A stretch of DNA of 64,000 nucleotides from Dyella japonica A8. GTDB taxonomy: Bacteria; Pseudomonadota; Gammaproteobacteria; Xanthomonadales; Rhodanobacteraceae. This document shows, piece after piece, positions 8,962-16,534 of the stretch. The stretch is from assembly GCF_000725385.1 (NCBI RefSeq), contig NZ_CP008884.1:1612001-1676000 (forward strand), in the 5' to 3' direction. Every line of letters begins with the position of its first letter. The stretch's first letter is position 1. A program made the translations under genes and the position numbers. The notes under the pieces were generated by a model. The model was not told where the DNA came from. It made no database searches and worked only from the letters and a program-made list of their open reading frames with translations.

Positions 8962-9375
8962 CTAGCGTCGATCCAGCGAGTATTTGCCGGGGCCGGCGAT
9001 GCACAACAACAGCAGGCCGCCGGCGATGCTCACGTTCTTGTAGAAATTGATCATCGCGCCGATGCGCTCGGGGTCCACCATGTTCCAGAACTGGTGGCCG
9101 ATCACCGCTGCGGCCAGCGTGTACAGGCCCAGCAGGATGGCCAGCGGCCGCGTATAGAACCCGATGGCGATGGCGATGCCGACGACGAACTCCATGATCA
9201 CTGCGATGGCCGCCGTGACCGCCGGCATGGGCACCCCTACCGAGCTCATGTAGGCCGTCGATTCGGAGAAGCTCATGAGCTTGCTCCAGCCGAAGATGAC
9301 GAACAGGATCATCAGCAGAAGGCGAGCGAGGAGCAGCATGCCGTCTTTGCTGCCTGCCAGTAACGTATAACGCAT
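8962..9375 (-). CDS. DoxX family membrane protein
   Basis: A 137-residue protein with four predicted transmembrane helices and the DoxX family core (LLLARLLLMILFVIFGWSKL, then a PMPAVTAAIAVIMEFVVG segment). The start at 9375 is chosen because GGGAGAACGACC precedes it on the minus strand; the frame is open further upstream but reads as non-protein sequence. DoxX proteins are small inner-membrane proteins tied loosely to redox or thiol stress; the exact role here is unknown. The gene lies downstream of a short-chain dehydrogenase on the same strand, with 128 bases between. Confidence 0.85.
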   Translation of the reverse strand: MRYTLLAGSKDGMLLLARLLLMILFVIFGWSKLMSFSESTAYMSSVGVPMPAVTAAIAVIMEFVVGIAIAIGFYTRPLAILLGLYTLAAAVIGHQFWNMVDPERIGAMINFYKNVSIAGGLLLLCIAGPGKYSLDRR

Positions 9376-9503
9376 GGTCGTTCTCCCATGACTCCACGCA
9401 AGGCATGCGGGTGGGTAACCCGCGTGGACCGCGCCACCCACGCGACGCGGTCGACAACACTATATGCCTGCGCGCGGCCGATGGTGCAGTCCCGGTGGGC
9501 GGG

Positions 9504-10316
9504 TCATGCGTCCTCGGGTATATCGCTCTTGTAACGGTCGGCGGCCACGCTGCGCGAAAGCTCCGGCAGCATGTGCCGGCGTGCCTCCTCGAAGCGCTTC
9601 CATTCCGCACCGTCGACCAGCGACGGGATGGTGACCAGCTCGCCCTGGTCGTAGCCGGTCAGCGCCGCGTCCACCATTTCATCCACTTCCATGATCATGC
9701 GGGGAGGGAACGCATCGACCCCGCCCGTCGCGTTCCAGATCGCGGTGCGCGTCACGCCGGGCAGCACGCACTGCACGCGGATGCCGCGCGCGGCCACTTC
9801 CTTGTGCAGCGTCTGCGTATAGGACAGCACATAGCTTTTGCTGGCGGCGTACGCGCCGTCGAACAGCTCGGGCGCCAGCGCCAGGATCGATGCGATGTTG
9901 ATGATGCTGCCCCGGCCACGGGCCAGCAGGCGCGGCAGCAGGGCGGCAACCAGGCGCGAAGGTGCGGTGACGTTGAGTTCGATCATCGCCTGCACAGCGT
10001 CCGGGGTGGTCTGCGTCAACGCCGGTCCGCCCTCGATGCCGGCATTGTTCACCAGGACGCCAATGGCATCGTCCGCGGACAGTCGCCGTTCCACGCGGGC
10101 GCGTTCGTCCGGCACGGTCAGGTCCGCCGCCAGCACTTCCGCTTTCACGGCATATTCACGGGAAAGCCGCAGGGCCAGCGCTTCCAGCCGCTCCTCGTTG
10201 CGGGCCACCAGCACGACCGGATGGCCGCGCCGGGCGAAACGGTCCGCGTAGGCCGCGCCTATGCCGGCGGACGCGCCGGTGATCAGGACCGTGTCGAGCT
10301 GTTCCACGACGACCAT
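9504..10316 (-). CDS. SDR family NAD(P)-dependent oxidoreductase
   Basis: A 270-residue short-chain dehydrogenase/reductase. The Rossmann glycine motif GASAGIG lies at about residues 14-20, NNAG at about 90, and the catalytic YAASK at about 155-159. ARNEERLEALA after the second strand resembles DltE/YciK-like dehydrogenases. The start at 10316 has an AGAGAGAGA purine run just upstream. The substrate cannot be told from sequence. It is divergent from the periplasmic protein at 10598, and the 281 bases between them carry no motif that I recognise. Confidence 0.87.
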   Translation of the reverse strand: MVVVEQLDTVLITGASAGIGAAYADRFARRGHPVVLVARNEERLEALALRLSREYAVKAEVLAADLTVPDERARVERRLSADDAIGVLVNNAGIEGGPALTQTTPDAVQAMIELNVTAPSRLVAALLPRLLARGRGSIINIASILALAPELFDGAYAASKSYVLSYTQTLHKEVAARGIRVQCVLPGVTRTAIWNATGGVDAFPPRMIMEVDEMVDAALTGYDQGELVTIPSLVDGAEWKRFEEARRHMLPELSRSVAADRYKSDIPEDA

Positions 10317-10597
10317 GGTGTCTCTCTCTGGCTGCGGGGTGAGGATGGCGTGATCGCGTCGGTGCATGGCAACGCCCGCCCAAGCTTGCGCCCGCCAGCA
10401 CGCGGTGTCACGCCGCGCGCGGTTAATTCTTCAGTAGATATACCTATCGCCTTTGGGTGGTTTTTCGCTCGTGGCCCAAGGCGTCCTGTTCGAACATGAC
10501 CGGGTGAAGGATGCGCCAGCCGCGCATGCGCGGATCGCATCCGCCCTCCCACACCGAACCCGGCACCGGGCGATCGATACCCACAGGAGACATCATC

Positions 10598-11224
10598 ATG
10601 AAGACGTTCCCACATTCCACCCGTTACCTGCTTGGCGCGGCGATGGCCCTCTCGACCCCGATGTTCGCCTGGGCACAGCAGGCGACCACGGAGCCTGCCG
10701 TGCAGTCCACCGCGGACGAGCTGGCGCGCGAAGACAAGACGATCACCGCGACCGTGGTGTCCGTGGACCAGCAGGAGCGCTTCATCACGCTCAAGGGCCC
10801 CAAGGGCAAGGAAGTGACCATCCAGGCCGGACCCGAAGTGAAGAACTTCGACCAGCTGAAGGCGGGCGACCAGGTGACGGCGCACTATCAGGCCGCCGTG
10901 GCCGTGCAGATCATGCCCGCCGGCAGCGCCAAGCGCGATGTGACCTATGACGCCGGCCAGGCAACCGCGGCGCCGGGGAGCAAGCCGGGCGTGAAGGAAG
11001 GGCAGGCGGTGACCGTGACCAGCAAGCTCACGGCGATCGACCTGAAGAACCACACGGTGACCCTGAAGGGCCCCGACGGCAACGAGCGCACGATTGCCGT
11101 GAAGGATCCGGAACGGCAGGCGAAGATGAGCGAACTGAAGGTGGGCGACATGGTCGTTGCCACCTATGTCGAAGCCCTGGCGGTCACGGTGACGCCGAAG
11201 GCCAAGGCGGCGAAGTCCAAGTGA
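10598..11224 (+). CDS. Periplasmic protein with an internal duplication, function unknown
   Basis: A 208-residue protein with a clear signal peptide ending in MFAWAQQA. The mature part holds two related beta-rich units. The first (about 45-108) reads TITATVVSVD, then ITLKGPKGKEVTI, then LKAGDQVTAHY. The second (about 130-200) reads VTVTSKLTAID, then VTLKGPDGNERTI, then LKVGDMVVATY. The tail is rich in K and A. This is an ancient domain duplication resembling small periplasmic beta-barrel or OB-like domains. I do not recognise a named family, and no metal or catalytic site is obvious. The ATG at 10598 has AGGAGA 7 bases upstream. A strong terminator follows. Confidence 0.75.
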   Translation: MKTFPHSTRYLLGAAMALSTPMFAWAQQATTEPAVQSTADELAREDKTITATVVSVDQQERFITLKGPKGKEVTIQAGPEVKNFDQLKAGDQVTAHYQAAVAVQIMPAGSAKRDVTYDAGQATAAPGSKPGVKEGQAVTVTSKLTAIDLKNHTVTLKGPDGNERTIAVKDPERQAKMSELKVGDMVVATYVEALAVTVTPKAKAAKSK

Positions 11225-11227
11225 GTC

Positions 11228-11260
11228 AGAGAGGGCCGCGATGCGGCCCTCTCTTTGCTT
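11228..11260. terminator. Intrinsic terminator after the duplicated periplasmic gene
   Basis: AGAGAGGGCCGC and GCGGCCCTCTCT form a perfect 12-bp stem around a 3-base loop, followed by a T-rich stretch. It lies between convergent genes (ending at 11224 and 11414). Confidence 0.8.
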
Positions 11261-11305
11261 GGCACAGGGATGGGTGCACAGGCGCAGGATGCGCGGGCCG
11301 CTGGT

Positions 11306-11389
11306 CTGTGGGAGCGCACCCTGTGCGCGACGGCGGCGCACACAGTTCCCGCTCCGTCAGGTTGTCGCGCACAGGGTGCGCTCCCACAG
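11306..11389. repeat. REP pair (inverted) between convergent genes
   Basis: A left REP (11306-11331, TGTGGGAGCGCACCCTGTGC then GCGAC) and its inverted partner (11364-11389) lie about 30 bases apart. The same pair recurs near 23.6, 37.0-37.3, 41.4, 44.9, 47.8 and 55.0 kb. The right half is preceded by GCTCCGTCAGGTTG, shared with the pairs at 23.6 and 55.0 kb. Confidence 0.85.
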
Positions 11390-11413
11390 GGGCCACGCCA
11401 GTGCCAGGGGCGC

Positions 11414-12625
11414 TTACGGAACCCCGCCATCCCGAATCAACGCCAACACCTCATAGCATGCACCCATGGTGTGGTAGTCGGTCTTGCCGGCGGGGCTCTT
11501 CTCGTCGTCATACTTGCGGTTGTCGCGCGTGAGGATGCGGAACCACGCACCGTACGTGTGATCGATCATGTGCTCCCACGAATACGCCCACAGTTTCTGG
11601 TACCACGTGTCGTATTCGGCCAGCCCCGTGCGCGCGTGCAGCAAGGCGGCAGCGGCAAGGGATTCGGCCTGCACCCAGAAATACTTGTCGTCATCGCACA
11701 CGGTGCCGTCCGGTGCAAAGCCGTAGGCCATGCCGCCGTACTCGTTGTCCCACGAGCGGGCGAGCGCCGTATCGAACAGGTGCTTGGCGGTGGGCACCAG
11801 CCAGTTCTCTTCGCGGCCACGCTCGAGCAGCAGCGGTTCCATGATCAGCAGCAGCTTGGCCCACTCGGTCTGGTGGCCGGGCTGGAAGCCCCACGGGCGG
11901 AACAGGTGCTTGGGATTGTCGAGGTTGTACTTCCAGTCGACGTTCCAGTTCACGTCGTAGTGTTCCCACACCAGGCCATCGGCCTTGGCGGCTTGGCGGC
12001 GCGTCATGTGGTCCGCCAGTTGCAGCGCGCGTTCGAGATAGCGCGGCTCGTCGCTGGCCTGGTAGGCGGCGAGCATGGCCTCGCACATATGCATGTTGGC
12101 GTTCTGGCCGCGGTAGTCGGTGAACTGCCACTGGTCGTTCGCCTCGTCGCGGTACAGGCCGGCGTCGGCGTCCCAGTAGCGCTGTTCCAGCAGGTTCCAG
12201 GTTTCGTCCATCCACGCGCTGGCTTCGCGCACGCCGGCCTTCAGGGCGGTGGAGTAGGCGAGCAGCACGAAGGCCACGCCGTACGCGTGGTACATGGTGT
12301 CCTCGGGCTTGCCGTCGCGGATGGTCCACGCATAGCCGCCCGTGGCCGGGTTGCGGTGCACGTCGCGCAGATAGCGCAGGCCGTGGTGCACGGCATCGAG
12401 GTACTCGGGGTTGCCGAACTCGTTATGCGCCATCGCGTAGTTGAAGACGAAGCGCGTGCTGCTGACCAGGTGGCGATGGCTGCGATCGTAGATCGTGCCG
12501 TCGTCCTTGTAGTAGTGGAAGAAGCCACCGGCCGGATCGATGCAGTGCGGGTGGTAGAACGCCATCGTCGTGGCGATGTGTTCGCGCAGGAACGCCGCGC
12601 TGCGGACATCGGGCGTGGTGGTCAT
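11414..12625 (-). CDS. AGE family sugar epimerase/isomerase, probable D-mannose isomerase
   Basis: A 403-residue protein of the N-acylglucosamine 2-epimerase superfamily, (alpha/alpha)6 barrel. Family blocks visible include HYYKDDGTIYD near the N-terminus, GHQTEWAKLL (about 257-266) and KTDYHTMGACYEVL near the C-terminus. These resemble the YihS/mannose isomerase branch more than the GlcNAc epimerases. The start at 12625 overlaps the kinase stop (ATGA). Beside a PfkB fructokinase, a FucP-type transporter and a divergent GH92 mannosidase, the most economical role is mannose to fructose; the kinase would then give fructose-6-P. A mannose/glucose 2-epimerase remains possible. Confidence 0.82.
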   Translation of the reverse strand: MTTTPDVRSAAFLREHIATTMAFYHPHCIDPAGGFFHYYKDDGTIYDRSHRHLVSSTRFVFNYAMAHNEFGNPEYLDAVHHGLRYLRDVHRNPATGGYAWTIRDGKPEDTMYHAYGVAFVLLAYSTALKAGVREASAWMDETWNLLEQRYWDADAGLYRDEANDQWQFTDYRGQNANMHMCEAMLAAYQASDEPRYLERALQLADHMTRRQAAKADGLVWEHYDVNWNVDWKYNLDNPKHLFRPWGFQPGHQTEWAKLLLIMEPLLLERGREENWLVPTAKHLFDTALARSWDNEYGGMAYGFAPDGTVCDDDKYFWVQAESLAAAALLHARTGLAEYDTWYQKLWAYSWEHMIDHTYGAWFRILTRDNRKYDDEKSPAGKTDYHTMGACYEVLALIRDGGVP

Positions 12626-13599
12626 GCGTAGGTCTCCATGAAGCTGAACACTTCGGCTTCGTCGGGAATGGCCGAGAACGAACCCTGGCGCGTCACGGTG
12701 AGTGCGCCACAGGCCGACGCGAAGCGCAGCGCTGCATGCAGGCGGGGCAGTTCGGTGATGAGGTGGTCGATGCGGTGCGCGGTGTGGTCCAGCTTGGCAA
12801 GCTGATGCAGCAGGCCGCCGACGAAGGCGTCGCCCGCCGCGGTGGTATCCACGGCCGGCACGGAATACACCGGCAATTCGCCTTCCACGTCGGGGTGGAA
12901 CCAGCGCAGCGCGTTCGCACCGTCGGTGATGATGACCAGGCGCGTGCGGCCTTTCCAGAGTTTTTCCAGCGTCGCTTCCTCGCCGTCCACGGCGAGCCAG
13001 GCGAACTCCTCGGCGCTGAGCTTGACCACGTCGGCCAGGTGCAGCGCAGGCCAGATCAGCGGACGCGGTTCCACGTCGCGCGGCCACAGTGCCGGGCGCA
13101 GGTTGAGGTCGAAGCTCACCAGGGCGCCGGCCGCGTGCGCGCGACGCATGCCTTCGCGCGTGGTTTCGGCCAGCGCGGCATCCGTCATGCTGTTGGAACA
13201 GACGTGGAATACCGCCGTGCCCTTGAAGCTTTCCGGGTGGAAATGCATGGGGCGGAACAGCAGGTCGGCCGACGGCGGGCGATAGAAGCTGAAGCTGCGT
13301 TCGCCGGTCGCATCCAGCGATACGAAGGCGAGGGCCGTATTCGCTTCGCCGGTGCGCGCGACGCCGTCGGTGTTTACGCCGACGCGACGCAGGCTGTCCA
13401 GCAGGAAATCGCCGAACATGTCCTTGCCCAGCATGCCGGCGAAGGCCGAGTCGCCACCCAGGCGCGCGACCGCCACGGCGACGTTGGCCGGCGCGCCGCC
13501 GGCGTAAGGGACGAAACTGCGGGGGAAGCCGGCTTCGTCGCCGCCTTCGCTGTGGAAATCGATCAGGGCTTCACCGAAGCAGAGGATGGTGCGTGACAT
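12622..13599 (-). CDS. PfkB family carbohydrate kinase, probable fructokinase
   Basis: A 325-residue ribokinase-fold enzyme. PfkB signature 1 is seen as GGAPANVAVAVARLGG (about 34-49). Signature 2 is DTTAAGDAFVGG (about 258-269), with the catalytic aspartate in AAGD. GEALIDFH at the N-terminus is typical of fructokinases. It would phosphorylate the product of the AGE isomerase with ATP in the cytoplasm. It lies between the transporter (12 bases upstream) and the isomerase (4-base overlap), so the operon is tight. Sugar specificity is inferred from context. Confidence 0.85.
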   Translation of the reverse strand: MSRTILCFGEALIDFHSEGGDEAGFPRSFVPYAGGAPANVAVAVARLGGDSAFAGMLGKDMFGDFLLDSLRRVGVNTDGVARTGEANTALAFVSLDATGERSFSFYRPPSADLLFRPMHFHPESFKGTAVFHVCSNSMTDAALAETTREGMRRAHAAGALVSFDLNLRPALWPRDVEPRPLIWPALHLADVVKLSAEEFAWLAVDGEEATLEKLWKGRTRLVIITDGANALRWFHPDVEGELPVYSVPAVDTTAAGDAFVGGLLHQLAKLDHTAHRIDHLITELPRLHAALRFASACGALTVTRQGSFSAIPDEAEVFSFMETYA

Positions 13600-13611
13600 C
13601 TGTTGTGCGAC

Positions 13612-15312
13612 TCAGTGGGTAACGGGCGTGACGGGATCGCGTACAAGCGAACCGCGCAGTCCATAGAAGATGATGTAGCCGTAGCAGAGCAGCGGCAGGA
13701 TAAAGGCGTGCTGGATGCCCATGTGGTCGGCCAGCACGCCCTGCGCCAGCGGCACCAGCGCGCCGCCGACGATGGCCATGATCAGCAGGCTGGAGGCCTT
13801 GCCGGTGAGCGGGCCCATGCGTTCGATGCCGAGCGCAAAGATGGTCGGAAACATGATGGAGTTGAACAGGCCAATCGCGATCACGCTGGCCATCGCCACG
13901 TTGCCCTGCGTGAGCATGGTGGTGAGCACCAGCAGGCCGGCGATGGCGGCAAAGACCGCCAGCAGCTTGCGCGGATTGAAATAGACGAGCAGGGCCGAGC
14001 CGGCAATGCGGCCCACCATGGCGCCGCCCCAGTAGTACATCACGTGGCCGGCCGCCGCCTGTTCGCTCATGTGGCCGATTTCCGGCAGCGACAGGTAGTT
14101 CACCAGGAAGCTGCCGATGGACACTTCCGCGCCCACGTAGAAGAAGATGGCAAGCACGCCGAAGAACACGTGGCTGTGGCGCAGCGCGTCCATCAGGGTG
14201 TGGTGCGAGGTGTCGGCCTGTTCGGTGGACTCGGTCAGCGGCGGCAGGCGGAACAGCCACACGCCATTGGCGAGCACGACCAGCGCAAGGCCCAGCCCGA
14301 GATAAGGCACCTGCACGAGTTCGGCCTGCTTCTGTCGATAGCTGGCGAGCTGCTGCGTGGTTTCCTGGGTCAGGCCTGCGCGCACCTTGGCGAACTGCGC
14401 GGCGTCATCGGCAGCCAGCCGCGAGGACGCCAGCTTGTCCAGCGCAGTGGCGAGCGTGGCGGCGGGCAGGGTGGCCAGCTGTTGCGGCGACATGGCCGAG
14501 AGCGTGGCCAGCAGCGGCGCACCGGAAAGGGTATCCACCACCTGCGCCATCGGCTGGGCCGGCAGGCGCACGATGCTGTTGGCCAGGTCCGCGGCCGGCA
14601 GGCGATCGAGGGCGGTGGCCGAGGCATCGTCCAGCGCGGCGACGAGCCGGTCAGGCGGCGCCTGGCGAATCGCCTCCAAGGCCTGCGCCGCCGGTGCGCT
14701 GTTGAGGGTCTGCACCAGCTGCACGGTTTCCGGTGCTTGGCGCAGGGCCAGCGGAATCACCGCGGTGGCGGCGGAGAGGATCAGCAGGCCACCGAACTTC
14801 GGCCCGATGGTGGTGCCCAGCGAATTCATCGCCTGCGCCAGGGTCAGGCGGCTGGAGCTGGTGCGCTCAGGGCCCAGCAGGGCGACATAGGCATTGGCCG
14901 CCACCTGCAGCACCGTGATGCCGGTGGCGAGCACGAACAGTGCCGCCAGGAAGGCCGCATACGAGTGCAGCTGCGCCGCCGGCCAGAAGCCGAACGCACC
15001 GACCGCGGCAATCGCCAGCCCCGCCACGATGCCTTTCTTGTACCCCAGGGCGGCCACCACGCGGCCGGCCGGCAGCGACATCAGGAAGTACGCGCCGAAG
15101 AAGGTGAACTGCACAAGCATCGCCTGCGCGTAGTTCAGCTCGAACACCGTTTTCAGGTGCGGAATCAGGATGTCGTTGAGGACGGTCAGGAACCCCCACA
15201 TGAAGAAGATCGTGGTGGTAACCGCCATCGCCATCGGATAGTCCGTATAGCGCGTCTTTCCGGTGGCCGGCGACGTGGTCGCCGACTGGATGGGTGGAGC
15301 TGCGAAGGCCAT
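13612..15312 (-). CDS. FucP/GluP-type sugar:H+ symporter with large central insertion
   Basis: A 566-residue major facilitator with the FucP-family start (TTIFFMWGFLTVLNDILIPHLK) and core motifs (FFGAYFLMSLPAG, TGITVLQVAANAY). The family is usually about 410-440 residues. The excess lies between helices 5 and 6, about residues 187-325 (bases 14338-14754). There the sequence becomes a hydrophilic, alanine/leucine-rich helical region with repeated phrases such as LPAADLANSIV, SPQQLATLPAATLATAL. Transmembrane helices resume at VPYLGLGLALVVLANG. It starts 15 bases after the LacI gene and is followed 12 bases later by the kinase. Mannose or fructose is the likely cargo. Confidence 0.87.
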   Translation of the reverse strand: MAFAAPPIQSATTSPATGKTRYTDYPMAMAVTTTIFFMWGFLTVLNDILIPHLKTVFELNYAQAMLVQFTFFGAYFLMSLPAGRVVAALGYKKGIVAGLAIAAVGAFGFWPAAQLHSYAAFLAALFVLATGITVLQVAANAYVALLGPERTSSSRLTLAQAMNSLGTTIGPKFGGLLILSAATAVIPLALRQAPETVQLVQTLNSAPAAQALEAIRQAPPDRLVAALDDASATALDRLPAADLANSIVRLPAQPMAQVVDTLSGAPLLATLSAMSPQQLATLPAATLATALDKLASSRLAADDAAQFAKVRAGLTQETTQQLASYRQKQAELVQVPYLGLGLALVVLANGVWLFRLPPLTESTEQADTSHHTLMDALRHSHVFFGVLAIFFYVGAEVSIGSFLVNYLSLPEIGHMSEQAAAGHVMYYWGGAMVGRIAGSALLVYFNPRKLLAVFAAIAGLLVLTTMLTQGNVAMASVIAIGLFNSIMFPTIFALGIERMGPLTGKASSLLIMAIVGGALVPLAQGVLADHMGIQHAFILPLLCYGYIIFYGLRGSLVRDPVTPVTH

Positions 15313-15327
15313 GCGTTATCCGAAGGG

Positions 15328-16377
15328 TCAGGAGTGAGGACAGCTGCTTTCGCGCACGACCAGGTCCACTGGCGCGACGAGGGTGCCCGAGGGCGCCTGC
15401 GGATCCCGCAGGCGGGCGAGGAGCATGTCGGCCGCCTGCCGCCCGCGGGCGCGCGGCGCGGTGGACAGAGTGGTCAGCGACGGCATGCTCATGGCGGCTT
15501 CGGCGATGTCGTCGAAACCGGTGACGGCGAAGTCGCGCCCGGCCTGCCGCCCGTGCTGGTGCAGGCCGAGCATCAGGCCCAGCGCGACCGCGTCGTTGTA
15601 GCAGACGGCGGCGGTCGGCACGGTGGCCTGTCCTTCGAACAGGGCCCCCGCCGCGCGTGCGGCGTCCGTGCGGGTGGGCGTGCTCTGCACGCGCCATTGC
15701 GGCTCGATGGCAAGCCCAGCCGCCTGCATGGCCTGGCGGTAGCCCGCGTAGCGCTGGCGGGTCGAGCTGGCGTGGTCGTGTCCGCCGAAGAAAGCGATGT
15801 GCCGGTGGCCCTGGGCGATCAGGTGCTCGGTGGCCATGCGGGCGCCGCGCTCGTTGTCGAGCATCAGGCGATCCCAGTGCGCGTATTCCGGCAGTTCGCC
15901 GCCGAGCTCGCGGTTGAACAGCACCACCGGGGTATGCGTGCCAACGGCGGCCAGCACCTTGCGCGCCTCGCTGTCTTCCGCCGGGGAAAGAATGATGCCG
16001 CCCGGGCCGTGCTCGATCAGCGAGCCCAGCACGGCATGCTCGCGCTCGGCGGAGTCGCCGGTGCTGCCGAGCAGGGTGACGAAGCCGGCCGCGCCCAGGG
16101 TCTCGTCGACACCGGCGGCGAATTCGGCGAAGAACGGGTTGGCCAGTTCATTGATGACCAGCGCCACGCTGGAGGACGTACGCCGGCGTAGGTTGGCGGC
16201 GGCGCGGTTGTAGACATAGCCCTGGCGGCGCAGTTCTTCCTCTACCCGCGCCCGGGTAATCTTGTTCACTAGGGGGCTGCCTCGCAGCACCAGTGAAACC
16301 GTGGCGCGCGACACCCCGCAGCCCGCTGCGATGTCGTTCAGTGTGATCTTTCTTCCGACCGGGGTCTGGCTTTCCAT
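15328..16377 (-). CDS. LacI family transcriptional regulator of the mannose locus
   Basis: A 349-residue LacI/GalR repressor. The helix-turn-helix ITLNDIAAGCGVSRATVSLV lies at about residues 11-30 and the hinge at about 50-65. A periplasmic-binding-protein-like sensor domain follows (about 68-345). It heads the minus-strand operon with transporter, kinase and isomerase and is divergent from the GH92 mannosidase. Two copies of a near-palindrome with a central CG lie in the 157-base divergent region, which fits autoregulation and control of both directions. Confidence 0.9.
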   Translation of the reverse strand: MESQTPVGRKITLNDIAAGCGVSRATVSLVLRGSPLVNKITRARVEEELRRQGYVYNRAAANLRRRTSSSVALVINELANPFFAEFAAGVDETLGAAGFVTLLGSTGDSAEREHAVLGSLIEHGPGGIILSPAEDSEARKVLAAVGTHTPVVLFNRELGGELPEYAHWDRLMLDNERGARMATEHLIAQGHRHIAFFGGHDHASSTRQRYAGYRQAMQAAGLAIEPQWRVQSTPTRTDAARAAGALFEGQATVPTAAVCYNDAVALGLMLGLHQHGRQAGRDFAVTGFDDIAEAAMSMPSLTTLSTAPRARGRQAADMLLARLRDPQAPSGTLVAPVDLVVRESSCPHS

Positions 16378-16393
16378 CGCAGGCCTGGGTTAA

Positions 16394-16407
16394 TTGGAAC
16401 GATCTAA
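16394..16407. promoter_or_regulatory. Predicted LacI-type operator 1 (mannose locus)
   Basis: TTGGAACGATCTAA is a near-palindrome with central CG. It matches the site at 16499 under the consensus TTRGAWCGWTYYAA. It lies 17 bases upstream of the LacI start codon. Confidence 0.65.
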
Positions 16408-16498
16408 AGGTACCTCGCCTCCGTCGCGGACGAAACCGATTTCGATGGCGCGACGCAGCATGCAACGATGCCTGCTTGGGTGTTAGCGTCAGGCGAAA

Positions 16499-16512
16499 TT
16501 AGAACGATTCAA
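16499..16512. promoter_or_regulatory. Predicted LacI-type operator 2 (mannose locus)
   Basis: TTAGAACGATTCAA repeats the operator-like pattern 105 bases from the first site and 23 bases before the GH92 start codon. This is a position suited to blocking GH92 transcription. Confidence 0.65.
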
Positions 16513-16534
16513 ATCTACTGCTTTGGGGAATTCT

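Noticed and set aside
12626..13087. N-terminal extension of the AGE isomerase into the kinase gene
   Set aside because: It is antiphase reading of the kinase. The ATG at 12625 with the 4-base overlap is the natural start.
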